Assembly (NCBI GenBank): GCA_021205755.1
Contig: JAJPWX010000113.1
Coordinates: 1 to 63,810, forward strand
Length of the DNA stretch: 63,810 bases
Direction: 5' to 3'
From: Lachnospiraceae bacterium
Lineage (GTDB): Bacteria; Bacillota; Clostridia; Lachnospirales; Lachnospiraceae
Made by a program: the position numbers and the translations under genes
Notes under the pieces: generated by a model
The model's input: only the letters and a program-made list of their open reading frames with translations
The model's database searches: none
What the model was told of the DNA's origin: nothing
In this document: positions 1-8,199 of the stretch, piece after piece
How the letters are laid out: every line of letters begins with the position of its first letter
Position numbering within the stretch: position 1 is the stretch's first letter

Positions 1-43
1 TATGAATTATAAAGAATACATTTGAAACAAAGTACACAACCTA

Positions 44-144
44 TTATGAGAAGAAAAGCACTTCTCATAATACTCCAGAATCTGGCGATTCTGTCGTTGA
101 CCTATCAAGAAAAGTCCGCAAGCGCACTTTTCTTCTGATAGGTC
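44..144. repeat. Three consecutive hairpins at the left edge
   Basis: Three inverted repeats sit back to back. The first is a perfect 10-bp stem (44-53 with 61-70). The second is a 6-bp stem (76-81 with 88-93). The third is a larger nested stem (99-106 with 137-144 outside, 108-115 with 126-133 inside). The third has one extra base on its left side and three on its right, the asymmetric build of the other palindromes in this window. No T-run follows, so a simple terminator is unlikely. I see no gene in 1-215. The block is probably another copy of the palindrome family, but its host gene cannot be judged from here. Confidence 0.6.
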
Positions 145-215
145 ATATTATCAGTATGATATGAACTGCGCACGTACAACGCTGACATGCCTGTCGGAAC
201 AGTATAACTTTCCTG

Positions 216-610
216 TCAGCGATGATGTTTACACTGCAGCCATTGGAATGCATGGTGCCGGTGGGCTTCGGAAACGCCCCCCTCACATACGTTCGGCGGC
301 AGGATACCGGTTTCTTCTGAAATATGCCTCGCCGTCTCAGAAGCCCGCACCAGAGGCGAATACAGGATCTCGTCTATTGTCAGTTTTTCAGCGGCAAGCT
401 GTTTGCCAAGCACGATTGCCTGTTCATGCCCACGCTCCGTAAGGGCAATATCCGTAGCGCCGCAGATCTTATTCCCGCGTCGCAACGAGCCAAGTAGCCG
501 TGCTTGCACGGATATTTGGCGACTGCCGCGAGGATCCCATACCCTCAGGGTATGGGACTGTCGACATTCCAGATTGTCTCTCCATGTCTTGTGAAATAAA
601 GTGTTCCCCC
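216..610 (-). pseudogene. Histidine phosphatase (phosphoglycerate mutase family), disrupted
   Basis: The minus strand at about 560-604 encodes TLYFTRHGETIWNVD, the N-terminal catalytic RHG motif of the family. About 90 bp further on, in another frame, 216-470 encodes KICGATDIALTERGHEQ and then LYSPLVRASETA, the next conserved blocks. The two parts are separated by a hairpin-rich insert (469-559), so no continuous protein can be made. No ATG is evident before the RHG block although a GAGGAGG-like site lies near 620, and the last third (second catalytic His and C-terminus) is missing. The gene is therefore both interrupted and truncated. Intact members are small acid phosphatases or alpha-ribazole or phosphoglycerate phosphatases; the substrate cannot be told. 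Confidence 0.8.
469..559 (+). repeat. Hairpin-rich insertion A inside the phosphatase gene
   Basis: The insert separates the RHGET block from the GATDIALTERG block. It begins with ttattcccgcg at its left edge. It then carries a stem-within-stem palindrome at 489-520 (outer gccaa/ttggc, inner ccgtgc/gcacgg) and ends in a perfect 10-bp hairpin at 535-557 (loop tca). Its first 51 bases (470-520) match, apart from two bases, the reverse complement of insertion B in the acetyltransferase gene at 1624-1675. It has no coding capacity of its own and looks like a non-autonomous palindromic element. Confidence 0.8.
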
Positions 611-623
611 CCTTCTCTCCTCC

Positions 624-1112
624 TCAGAACAAATGCTCAAGATAACTCCCATCCGGCTGTAATTCCTCAAAGCATTCCGTCAAATTATCATCATACATGA
701 TCTGCAGCACTTGCCGCATTCCACCGGCCAGTTCCTTTTTCTCATATTCTTCTCGAGTAATCCAGTATACCTGTCCTTCTTCAGAGCTTTTCAAATCTCC
801 CTCGAATGACTCTGCACGGTAAAGCAGACCAACGTTATGTAAACCATCCCGATACCAGTGATAGATCCCTTTCAGCACCGGATGATGAATCGTCAGTCCC
901 GTTTCTTCCTTCATTTCCCGGATCATCGCTTCTGTAAATGTCTCCCCGGCTTCCACATGGCCTCCGGGGAATGTCGTACCGCTGTAATTGCTGCCTGTTT
1001 TATCCAGGGCAAGTATCTGATCCCCATCGCACAGCATACACATATTCATGAAGATTACTTTTTCCGGCGGATGTTTCTCCGCCTTTTCATGATTTTTCAT
1101 TTGCATCACCAT
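624..1112 (-). CDS. NUDIX hydrolase, MutT/8-oxo-dGTP diphosphatase-like
   Basis: A 162-residue protein with a complete Nudix box at about residues 49-71 (GGHVEAGETFTEA, then REMKEETGL). This box binds Mg and cleaves nucleoside-diphosphate-linked substrates. Members with this length and a VIFMNMCMLC-type N-terminus are usually annotated as 8-oxo-dGTP diphosphatases that clean oxidised nucleotides from the pool; that is family knowledge, not proof of substrate. The start is uncertain: ATG codons lie at residues 1, 3 and 5 and the ribosome site is weak (GGTG). It stands alone between two broken genes and appears intact. Confidence 0.85.
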   Translation of the reverse strand: MVMQMKNHEKAEKHPPEKVIFMNMCMLCDGDQILALDKTGSNYSGTTFPGGHVEAGETFTEAMIREMKEETGLTIHHPVLKGIYHWYRDGLHNVGLLYRAESFEGDLKSSEEGQVYWITREEYEKKELAGGMRQVLQIMYDDNLTECFEELQPDGSYLEHLF

Positions 1113-1163
1113 TTATAATTGATATCTATTTTCATCCAAAATCAAGTCAAGAGCTCATATGCA

Positions 1164-1893
1164 TCAAGGGCACTGATTTTCTTTTGACACATAGGGTTTG
1201 CATAGTCGACCGTAGAATGGGCGGTAGATTTCCCGATACAAATCCTGTACGGCGCGGTGCAGCTGTTCCGCTGGTAAATCAATACCAGATCGTCCAATAT
1301 ATAAAATATTATAATCCACGCCAAACAGCAGGCATTTTGTATTCGTCAACACAGCGCCGTTTGAAAGATAAAAATGTATTCGTCTTCGGCGGAGAGTTAC
1401 TTCCTCATCAGTCTTTGCCGTATCAGGACTTTCTGCCTCAATGAAAACACCGTTTTGGGCCGGAAGCTCGTCCTCCAGTTTCTGCAGAAATTCACTGCCG
1501 GTTCCATGACCACGCAGTTCAGGAATCACTGCAAAGTCAAATACCCTCCGGGCATTTGACCCTCGCGGATCTACACTCCGTTCCGGTCGGCGCTAAGCGA
1601 ACGTCCACTGGACGTTCAGCGCCGCCAAATATCCGTGCAAGCACGGCTACTTGGCTCGTTGCTTCGCGGGAATAATCCAGAAGTGCATACATGCCGTCTT
1701 CTGTCAGGATATAGCAGGCATAAGCCAGCAGTTGATCATCGTCATGGTAGCCATAGCTGGCATATTTTCCTTCGCTTGTCATTTTCTCCATGGACGAGTA
1801 CGGTCGACGCTCATTGCGGGGAAAATCCTCTCTGATATGCGCTTTGTATATCTGCTTTAACTCATCCAGTTGCAGCTTTTTTATTTGTTTCAC
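1164..1893 (-). pseudogene. GNAT-family N-acetyltransferase, disrupted by an insert
   Basis: The upstream part (1893 down to about 1673) encodes the N-terminal half and stops its natural reading at MYALLDY. The downstream part (1535 down to 1164) resumes in another frame with FAVIPELRGHGTGSEFL, the acetyl-CoA-binding R/Q-x-x-G-x-G/A signature of GNAT enzymes. In relatives these two segments join directly (LLDY-FAVIPELRG). A hairpin-rich insert of about 137 bp lies exactly between them, shifts the frame and adds a stop, so only two fragments can be made. Apart from the insert both halves look well preserved, which suggests a recent event. Confidence 0.85.
1536..1672 (-). repeat. Hairpin-rich insertion B inside the acetyltransferase gene
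   Basis: The insert holds three palindromes in a row. They are a perfect stem with loop gga at 1536-1560; a nested palindrome at 1589-1623 (outer ggcgct/agcgcc, inner gaacgtcc/ggacgttc, loop agt on the minus strand); and a nested palindrome at 1624-1655 (gccaa/ttggc with inner ccgtgc/gcacgg). A tail beginning gaccgg and containing cggagtgtaga links them. The nested unit at 1589-1623 is identical to the first unit of the block at 40365-40399, and 1624-1655 is identical to insertion A. Its outer 24 bases (1652-1675) recur beside spoIIGA at 42712-42735. Confidence 0.85.
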
Positions 1894-1962
1894 AGTTTTT
1901 CCTCTAATTGTACGCAGTCGGAGAAGGCTCCGTAAGATTACACAAATTATATCAACAAGAAA

Positions 1963-2544
1963 TCACCTGTGCGAGATCACAGCCCCTACCGTAATTACAG
2001 CCATTATAACAGCTACCAGAAGAAGCGGTATCATCCCATCTACATAACCCTTCACTTTATCCAGGCCATAATATAGAAGGTAACAAATCATACTGACAGC
2101 GGCAAAAATCAGTGTCATGACAAGAAACACGATCACTGTTGATTTCGTAAACTGTCCCTGCGCAAACAGAGCGTTCAGTTCCAGAAACATCAGAGTCGTC
2201 CATCCGACAATCAGAAACAGTTCTGTCGTTACCTGCCGCTTTAAAAGTACACTGGTTCCAATCAGCAGGACGATATAAACAACCACGCCGCCGATCAGCA
2301 CCGCATTTCGAGGAATTAACAGCGCTTCACCCTCCACAGCACCACTACCCTGAACGATCTTCGTTACTGCAGCCACACCAAACAACAGCGCCGGGATTAA
2401 AAGCCACCTGCTCCGGAGACCTTTGACTGCGCCTTCCGGCTTGAACGCAATCAGCCACCATGCCAGATAAAAGGCACAGCAGCCAATCATCAGCAGATTC
2501 CCCGTCAGTATCTGACGAGTCTGTGCAGCTAAATCTGAAAACAT
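1963..2544 (-). CDS. Unrecognised integral membrane protein
   Basis: A 193-residue hydrophobic protein with about six predicted membrane segments (for example LLMIGCCAFYLAWWLIAF near residue 17 and MIPLLLVAVIMAVITVGAVI at the C-terminus). I do not recognise a family. The start at 2544 is well supported by GGGAGG eight bases upstream. It lies between the broken acetyltransferase and mcrC and ends about 70 bp before the acetyltransferase start. Its charged loops are short and no catalytic motif is visible, so a role in transport or stress can only be guessed. Confidence 0.7.
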   Translation of the reverse strand: MFSDLAAQTRQILTGNLLMIGCCAFYLAWWLIAFKPEGAVKGLRSRWLLIPALLFGVAAVTKIVQGSGAVEGEALLIPRNAVLIGGVVVYIVLLIGTSVLLKRQVTTELFLIVGWTTLMFLELNALFAQGQFTKSTVIVFLVMTLIFAAVSMICYLLYYGLDKVKGYVDGMIPLLLVAVIMAVITVGAVISHR

Positions 2545-2650
2545 ACTGCTTCCTCCCTACCTTGTTCATCGTCTAATCATCACTTTTTTATCTAGCTGTT
2601 CCGATAGACAAATAATTCCGTTTACGGTCTGGCCTTTCATGTCTACATAT

Positions 2651-3967
2651 TCATTGCCGCAGTCCATTTTTAAACTCCTGCTCGTTTATCTTCATCATTT
2701 TGACAAAATCATCGTAATTGTCTGCATCTTTCGGAATCTTCAGGCCATGCTTAATAATACAAACATCTGTCTCCTGTACCTCCTTCACTTCATAACTGGT
2801 GCCCTTGCTCATCCAATAAGATCTGTTGCTCGATAGTTCTGCATCGGGATAAAGGTAGTAGCCTTTCTTAGATTCAAAACGAAACAGGTAAGCAAGTAGC
2901 TGCAGATAATCTTTGTTACCGATATTATTGACCGGCTTATACTTAGCATCAGCAATGACACGATTTTCGTTATTATGGCTGATAAAGTCCGGATATATAA
3001 GGCCAGCTCTTCCTGTAAACAGCCACTGGGCGCCTTGTCCTGCCTTGTTTCTGGGATGATAAAACAGGTCTTCTATGAGGAGATTAATATATTCTTCCCA
3101 CAACCAGGCACCGTCAAATAAAATCCCATAAATCTGTCGGTTCCCCATTCCTATCTGGTGTTTTTCCTGCTGTAAAATCAAAATACATAAGTTCTGTAAA
3201 GCACGGTATTCCCGGTAATAAGCATGTCTGATCGTATTATGTTTGTTTTCTGTAAGTATCTTTGTTTTATCAAATGGTTCATAGTGAGGCGTAGCACTTA
3301 CAACAAGTTTAACCTCATCTTTTACACCTGACAAAAGGCGATTGCCATATGGCTTTTTCTTAATAAATTCAATGGTGTGACGTACCAGTTCCATCAACGA
3401 ATTATCATAAGAATATTCTCTCTGGCTGTAAGCCACATTCCCAGTAAAAGGCGTATTTTTCGCAATATGCCTTGCTATGTCTATAGTTCCCTTTACATTA
3501 CTATTGTTGTAGTTTTTACGGATATAGGTTTTAAAAATTCCTTTCCGCATCGCCACCTGAAGGTAATGAGGAAACAAAAAGAGCAAAAGGCTGAAAAGCC
3601 GATTATCCTGATCAGTGTCTGTCTCAAGATCTAACATACTCGGGAAATCCATTACCTGATCAAGCATATACTGAAAAAAGAAATCGCTGTTCTTACCGCT
3701 AAAACGGGATTCTATAACAAGCCGCTCAGTGCCACATCCAAGAAAACCCATAATATTCCCGGATTGATAAGTATTATTCACACTTTGGAGAATAAACTGA
3801 TCTTTTGTGAGATCTTCTGTGTCATCAACCGTATCTGGAAAAACAAAGATTCCTGCTCTTTCCAACTGCTCTAATGTTTTATCCGCGATTTTCTCGGTCA
3901 GTTTGGGAATAACAGTAAAATCTTCCTTTCGTGTCTGCGTGTTATCTCTAATTCTGAACTGCTTCAT
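2651..3967 (-). CDS. mcrC: McrC-family subunit of a type IV restriction system
   Basis: This is the nuclease partner of McrB. The protein ends in a PD-(D/E)xK nuclease domain: YPDFISHN followed by VIADAKYKPV supplies the Asp and Asp-x-Lys catalytic residues. Its length (about 438 residues) fits the McrC family. I chose the ATG at 3967 because GAGGG lies eight bases upstream; this start overlaps the end of mcrB by 20 bp, typical of translational coupling. Longer in-frame starts up to 4099 would lie inside mcrB. Family members recruit to McrB rings and cut DNA carrying modified cytosines. Confidence 0.9.
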   Translation of the reverse strand: MKQFRIRDNTQTRKEDFTVIPKLTEKIADKTLEQLERAGIFVFPDTVDDTEDLTKDQFILQSVNNTYQSGNIMGFLGCGTERLVIESRFSGKNSDFFFQYMLDQVMDFPSMLDLETDTDQDNRLFSLLLFLFPHYLQVAMRKGIFKTYIRKNYNNSNVKGTIDIARHIAKNTPFTGNVAYSQREYSYDNSLMELVRHTIEFIKKKPYGNRLLSGVKDEVKLVVSATPHYEPFDKTKILTENKHNTIRHAYYREYRALQNLCILILQQEKHQIGMGNRQIYGILFDGAWLWEEYINLLIEDLFYHPRNKAGQGAQWLFTGRAGLIYPDFISHNNENRVIADAKYKPVNNIGNKDYLQLLAYLFRFESKKGYYLYPDAELSSNRSYWMSKGTSYEVKEVQETDVCIIKHGLKIPKDADNYDDFVKMMKINEQEFKNGLRQ

Positions 3968-6041
3968 CGGCAATACCCTCATCCGACTTCCTGTATCCAT
4001 ATGCTTTTGCAAATTTATCCATGATCCCACTCTCATCATACATTCCCTGAACATATTCCTGCAAAAGCGGCTGAAGGTAATCGGTCCATAGCTGATCAAA
4101 ATCCAGCGTTTTAAGCTTCAAAAAGTAAGCAGCACCAATCTGATAATTCTCATTCAATTCTTCCACATTTACAATTTCCCGATTCAATGCGTTCATCCGG
4201 CGGATTGCTTCTGCTTCCAGTTCATCATTATTAAGAGAAGCGAGCATTTCCAGATGATCATCAGCCCGAAGTTCGACAAAACGGAATCGTCGGCGCATAG
4301 CAAAATCGAAACTATCTACAGATCTGTCAATATCATTCATAGTTCCGATAATATACACATTTTCCGGGATATAAAACTTATCATCCGGGTCTTCGTGCAG
4401 ATTAGAATATTGTGTAGATACTTCACCGGCGCGACCGCGGTAACCAGGATCTATGGCAAAAAATAATTCTCCGAAAATCTTTGAGATCTCGCCTCGATTG
4501 ATCTCATCAATGATAAAAATATATTTTTTTAATTCTACCGAATCAGCAATGGAATTGGACTTCCGCGATTTCTTTGCCTGAATCGCATGAAAAACAGGAA
4601 GTTCATAGGAATAGCCCTGTGTTCCAAATTTCTTACCAAAGAATTCCGTCAGGTCTTTCACCTTACTGAATTTCTTGCCGGATTCAATCATCTTCCGAAT
4701 ATTATCACGGCTGATAGAAAGCTTATCTACTGTTTCGTTATCCGGAATAGAAACATTTATATGTCGTTCATCATAGCTTGTAATATAGAACTTATGGCCA
4801 CTTAAAGTTTGCAATCCTGCCTCTTTGCTATCCAGATCAAGATTATCAAGATATTCTTCAATCATTGTGTTGGCAGATACCTCTTTTGCAATCTCTTCCC
4901 TTGACTTCTGTGAGTCTTCGTAATTTTTCCTCGCCCGGGCAACAAATCGCTTAAATACGCCGTCATACAGTTCAAACCCCATAGATCCGTCTTCGTTAAT
5001 CCTTGGGCGCAGGCCTTCTACAAAATCTGTATAGTCATAACTGGGATGAAATTGAACAAACTCCACCTGTTTCCTCTGTTCATCGGATAACATCGTATAA
5101 TCATCAAAATAACCGTCACTGATAATATCTGCTGCGATTTCTTTCGCCAAATATGATTTACCAGTGCCGGGTGCTCCACGAAAAATGATGTTCTTCGATT
5201 CTATCAACATAGAGGAGTAGGGATTCCTGTAGCCTTTAAATTTTTGAACCAGTTCTTCCTGTACAGCCATCTCTGTTTCTTCCTGTACAGCCTCTGCTTC
5301 TTCTTTTTCCCGATAAATAAGAACAAACTGATCTCCATCCTCACCGAATCGCTTCAGACATTCCTGTACGAAAATAATTGTTGAAAAAATATTCCAACTG
5401 TAAATAACAAACATCCGGCCATTATCATAGGCATACGTTAAATATTCTATCGTATTTCGATGTTTTTTGAATTCATCCACACTTGAAAAGATACCGCAGA
5501 TCATTTCGCTGCCTGTATTATACTTACATATCGGGAATGCCTCTTTTTCTTCAACTGACAATCCCGAAATCTGTTTTTCAAATATCTGGCAGGCTATACG
5601 CGGCATTGTCTGGTTAGAATTCCTTCTTTCCCCTTTGCTATAGGAACGTTTAATTACTTCTCCATTCGCGCGCCTGAAATATGCTTCAAGTGGTTTATAA
5701 TTATCGCCCAAGGACAAATTGCTCATAGTAAAGCGCTTATCTGTCGATTTCACAGCATCGGCTGTAATCGTTAATTCAAACTTTTCCTGTTTCGTTTGAA
5801 TGTCAAAGCCCTGTCCCTGCAGAAAATTTTTTGCCTCCACAGCATTAAAGCCATCTGCAGAAATATCTGTGTCATTCGCAAGATGATCTGCTACAGCTAT
5901 CACATATTTCGGAGGGTATTTTCTCCCACTCTCTGTAACAAGCTCATACTTCGTGCTTTGATTATGAAACGGAACACCGTTCTCATCAATATATTTCAAA
6001 GCATCCATAATATCTTTTAATTTGATTTTTGGTATAGCCAT
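3948..6041 (-). CDS. mcrB: McrB-family AAA+ GTPase of a type IV restriction system
   Basis: The motor subunit of McrBC. The AAA+ module occupies the second half, with Walker A GAPGTGKSY, Walker B FIIDEINRGE, and the McrB-type GTMNDIDRSVDSFDFAMRRR segment. The N-terminal 90 residues (KYIDENGVPF, then KYPPKYVIAVA) resemble the head domain found in ScoMcrA and other modification-dependent nucleases, a likely modified-DNA reader. I place the start at 6041 (AAGGAG nine bases upstream) rather than the longer 6068. It is followed immediately by mcrC. The pair looks intact, unlike several neighbours, and probably restricts DNA with methylated or hypermodified cytosine. Confidence 0.9.
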   Translation of the reverse strand: MAIPKIKLKDIMDALKYIDENGVPFHNQSTKYELVTESGRKYPPKYVIAVADHLANDTDISADGFNAVEAKNFLQGQGFDIQTKQEKFELTITADAVKSTDKRFTMSNLSLGDNYKPLEAYFRRANGEVIKRSYSKGERRNSNQTMPRIACQIFEKQISGLSVEEKEAFPICKYNTGSEMICGIFSSVDEFKKHRNTIEYLTYAYDNGRMFVIYSWNIFSTIIFVQECLKRFGEDGDQFVLIYREKEEAEAVQEETEMAVQEELVQKFKGYRNPYSSMLIESKNIIFRGAPGTGKSYLAKEIAADIISDGYFDDYTMLSDEQRKQVEFVQFHPSYDYTDFVEGLRPRINEDGSMGFELYDGVFKRFVARARKNYEDSQKSREEIAKEVSANTMIEEYLDNLDLDSKEAGLQTLSGHKFYITSYDERHINVSIPDNETVDKLSISRDNIRKMIESGKKFSKVKDLTEFFGKKFGTQGYSYELPVFHAIQAKKSRKSNSIADSVELKKYIFIIDEINRGEISKIFGELFFAIDPGYRGRAGEVSTQYSNLHEDPDDKFYIPENVYIIGTMNDIDRSVDSFDFAMRRRFRFVELRADDHLEMLASLNNDELEAEAIRRMNALNREIVNVEELNENYQIGAAYFLKLKTLDFDQLWTDYLQPLLQEYVQGMYDESGIMDKFAKAYGYRKSDEGIADEAVQN

Positions 6042-6075
6042 AGTTACACGCTCCTTAGTTTTACTCATCTTGCGT

Positions 6076-6501
6076 TTATCTTATCTCTATAAATACCCTT
6101 CCAATCCCATGTACCGGATTCATCAAACTTCGTATCCGTGCTTTCTGCCCTAAGCTTATCATTTCCTGACTCAAAAGCTCAACCAATTCATGCACAACAG
6201 ATTCCATAGATTCTTTCCCGACATAGCGAAAATAACAATCCATCTGGTTACATTGCAGCCCGTATCTGACATATCTGGATAGACTGTGCTGATCTCGGAA
6301 TACAAGATGATTCCTGACAAAATAATTCTCATCTTCTCTATCACATGAAGGAATACGCGAAAAGTCACTGTGGTCATTCCCTATCATCATATCTGACAGG
6401 CAATAATAATCATAACAGATACGACCATCTTTAGAATTTGCCAGATCCCAGGTGACATCCAGATTATAGGGTTCTCCGTTTATCTTTACAATGTTCCACA
6501 T
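6076..6501 (-). pseudogene. C-terminal remnant of a transglutaminase-like protein
   Basis: The protein begins MWNIVKINGEPYNLDVTWD, the His-to-Asp stretch of a transglutaminase-like (TGc) fold, in which HxWN carries the catalytic His and DVTWD the catalytic Asp. The codon before the ATG is CAT, giving H-M-W-N, so the His motif is present but lies outside the annotated start. A stop codon lies five codons before the ATG, and the upstream catalytic Cys block is missing. The remaining 141 residues therefore look like the tail of a larger, probably secreted, cysteine-peptidase-like protein. It ends about 35 bp from the mcrB start. Confidence 0.6.
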
Positions 6502-6653
6502 ATGCGGTATGTTTTAAAGATGTTTTTCTGTAAATTTTCATAAACAACTGCCTGTAATCATACCATATTGCAGTAATTTTTACAATTAGAACATTTCTGT
6601 TCGCACAGATTTCTTCCATGTTTGAGTGATTTACATATATCTTAATTCACCAA

Positions 6654-6974
6654 TTATTTTTTCATATAGTGATTCATATCCCCGAAAAGTCCTCTGTCAC
6701 TGTGCCCTGTCTTATGTCCCTTAGCATCATAATGATCAATGTCACTGAATATACCCGGATCGCTTCTTCCAGTTTTGTGTCCGTGATTGTCATGGTGCGT
6801 TAGTCCTCCGGTCAGGTTCTGTGTGCTATATCCCACTTTATGCCCTTTGGCATCATAATTTGTCGTACCGCCAAACAGACTCGGCCTGCTCTCACCAATC
6901 TTCTTCCCTTTTGCATCATAATGATTTACCGTACCAAAAGCTCCTACTCTGCTGTAACCTTCTTTTTTTCTCAT
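6654..6974 (-). CDS. Small protein built of 21-residue tandem repeats
   Basis: A 106-residue protein made of about four and a half copies of a 21-residue unit. Each unit starts with NHYDAKGKK-, TNYDAKGHK-, THHDNHGHK- or DHYDAKGHK- and continues with a T/V-G-x-S segment and a short GLFG-like stretch. It is rich in His, Asp, Gly and Lys, with no signal peptide and no membrane segment. The start is firm (GAGGAG eight bases upstream). I do not recognise a named family; the His/Asp pattern could bind metal, but that is inference. The DNA repeats are diverged, so this is an old repeat array. Confidence 0.75.
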   Translation of the reverse strand: MRKKEGYSRVGAFGTVNHYDAKGKKIGESRPSLFGGTTNYDAKGHKVGYSTQNLTGGLTHHDNHGHKTGRSDPGIFSDIDHYDAKGHKTGHSDRGLFGDMNHYMKK

Positions 6975-6993
6975 AATTGATCTCCTCTCATTT

Positions 6994-7372
6994 TTGTGGT
7001 CTTACCAATCAGTTTTCAAACTCTGGCGAGCTAGGGTAAGGACTACCGCCCATTTGCTTTTATTATGCATCATTTTTACATATTTCAAAGTAACTGGCAC
7101 ACCAGACAACACTTACTGCAATGCCTGTCACCACGCAGCGTCTTCCGAATCCAATACAGGAACCGCAACGGAACCACCTCTTTTCTTCTGAATACCTTAA
7201 ATAGCTTAAATATAACATACCTTATAATGAGTCCAAAAACAGGTCTTGCAAAAGAACTTTTGTTCGCGCTGAATCTGATGAATCTTAGTCTATCGCAAAT
7301 TACTGCACGGATGGTCGCCTTTAGTGCGACATTTCCTTGTTCTCACTATAGAAATTTTTTTATACAGGTATT
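6994..7372. other. Intergenic stretch, no supported gene
   Basis: About 380 bp between the repeat protein and the small membrane protein. On the minus strand a 51-codon frame beginning MLYLSYLRY at about 7220 is open, but its ribosome site is too close to the ATG and it resembles nothing I know. Plus-strand frames here are low-quality shadows. The region is AT-rich and may hold the promoter of the repeat protein. Confidence 0.4.
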
Positions 7373-7588
7373 TCAAAACGGATACACGACTCTTCCCGCC
7401 AGACGCATCAAAGATGACCCGATTGGTGCAAGAATCAGCGTGCAGCACAGAATCACTCCAATCATGATAAACATCAAAGCCAGCGGTATACCAACGCAAA
7501 GTACATAGCAGACTTTCAACATAACCCAGGTAAATTTAACAAACAGCCAAATCATAAGAAAAAACATCAATAAAATCAGTATTGACAT
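7373..7588 (-). CDS. Small hydrophobic membrane protein
   Basis: A 71-residue protein with two long hydrophobic stretches: residues about 1-30 (MSILILLMFFLMIWLFVKFT) and 34-60 (VGIPLALMFIMIGVILCCTL). GGAG lies eight bases before the ATG. It begins 11 bp after the stop of the disrupted gene at 7600-8115 and so shares its transcript, including the riboswitch upstream. I do not recognise a family. By position its expression should respond to the same ligand as the leader. Confidence 0.7.
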   Translation of the reverse strand: MSILILLMFFLMIWLFVKFTWVMLKVCYVLCVGIPLALMFIMIGVILCCTLILAPIGSSLMRLAGRVVYPF

Positions 7589-7599
7589 ATCATCATCTC

Positions 7600-8115
7600 C
7601 TATCCAATCCGCATATCCTGCAGTTTTCGTATCGCCATCTGTACCTGTTGCTTCGTTTCTTTCACTTTCCGCTTCGACTGTTCGATCTTGTTCTGAACCA
7701 TTACGTCTGCAAAAATATTATCACAAAAGATGTCTATAAACTCTGTTACTCCATCAAATTTCACGGAGATTTCGCTGTAAAACTGAACATCCTCCAGTTC
7801 CCGGCTGAATGCTCGAAGCTCTCTCTCCTGTCCATGATTTTCCTTTCAAATCATGGACGTAGGCCGCGCCATTGTGCGAAGCACAATTCTGCATGCGCGG
7901 CTCTCCAAATACGCTTCTTCCAGACACTCCTGCGCGTCCCCGATTTTTGAGTGCTTCATCATACTGCTGAACATTCCGCCGCCGAATATGTCCCATAAGC
8001 CAAATGCGCTGGCACTGTCCAGACATTTTTCCGTCTTGTTCAGCGCCGTGAGAGCACGGTTCCCTGCCACGATTGCCTCATCAATCTCTCTTCTCTGAGC
8101 ATCATTCATTCCCAT
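7600..8115 (-). pseudogene. Unknown protein gene interrupted by an in-frame palindromic insert
   Basis: Translation from 8115 gives MGMNDAQRREIDEAIV and runs to DAQECLEEA; it then enters the insert and stops at 7846. The same frame reopens after the insert with ELRAFSRELEDVQFYS and ends naturally at 7600 with KLQDMRIG. Joining the flanks gives a coherent protein of about 140 residues, mostly helical, with a Gly-rich GLWDIFGGGMFSSMM segment. The insert is about 90 nt, a multiple of three, but contains one TGA. Function unknown. The gene sits directly behind a Mn-type riboswitch and is followed by a small membrane protein, so a role in metal or envelope stress is plausible but unproven. Confidence 0.75.
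7822..7911 (-). repeat. Hairpin-rich insertion C, 90 nt, in frame with one stop
   Basis: It holds two palindromes. One is a 10-bp perfect stem at 7831-7840/7848-7857. The other is a nested palindrome at 7863-7901, with outer gccgcgc/gcgcggc, inner attgtgc/gcacaat, loop gaa and a 7-nt bulge on the 3' side. The tetramer GTAG lies at the foot of the second (7859-7862). The sequence differs from insertions A and B but the stem-in-stem build is the same. Confidence 0.75.
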
Positions 8116-8161
8116 TGTTTTTCCCTTTCTCTGGTTGGTGGCAGATGTCTATATATAAAAA

Positions 8162-8199
8162 AAGACTTCTGCCACAATATACGTTGTCGCAAAAGTCTT
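8162..8199 (-). terminator. Riboswitch expression-platform terminator
   Basis: Read on the minus strand, the arms aagactt (8193-8199) and aagtctt (8162-8168) form a stem extended inside by tgc/gca and aca/tgt pairs. A run of seven T follows (8157-8163). The 5' arm is the same stretch that closes the aptamer, so aptamer and terminator are mutually exclusive. The terminator lies about 45 bp before the ATG at 8115. Confidence 0.75.

Noticed and set aside
7065-7508. Plus-strand 147-residue frame
   Set aside because: It overlaps the small membrane protein on the other strand, has no ribosome site and no recognisable content.
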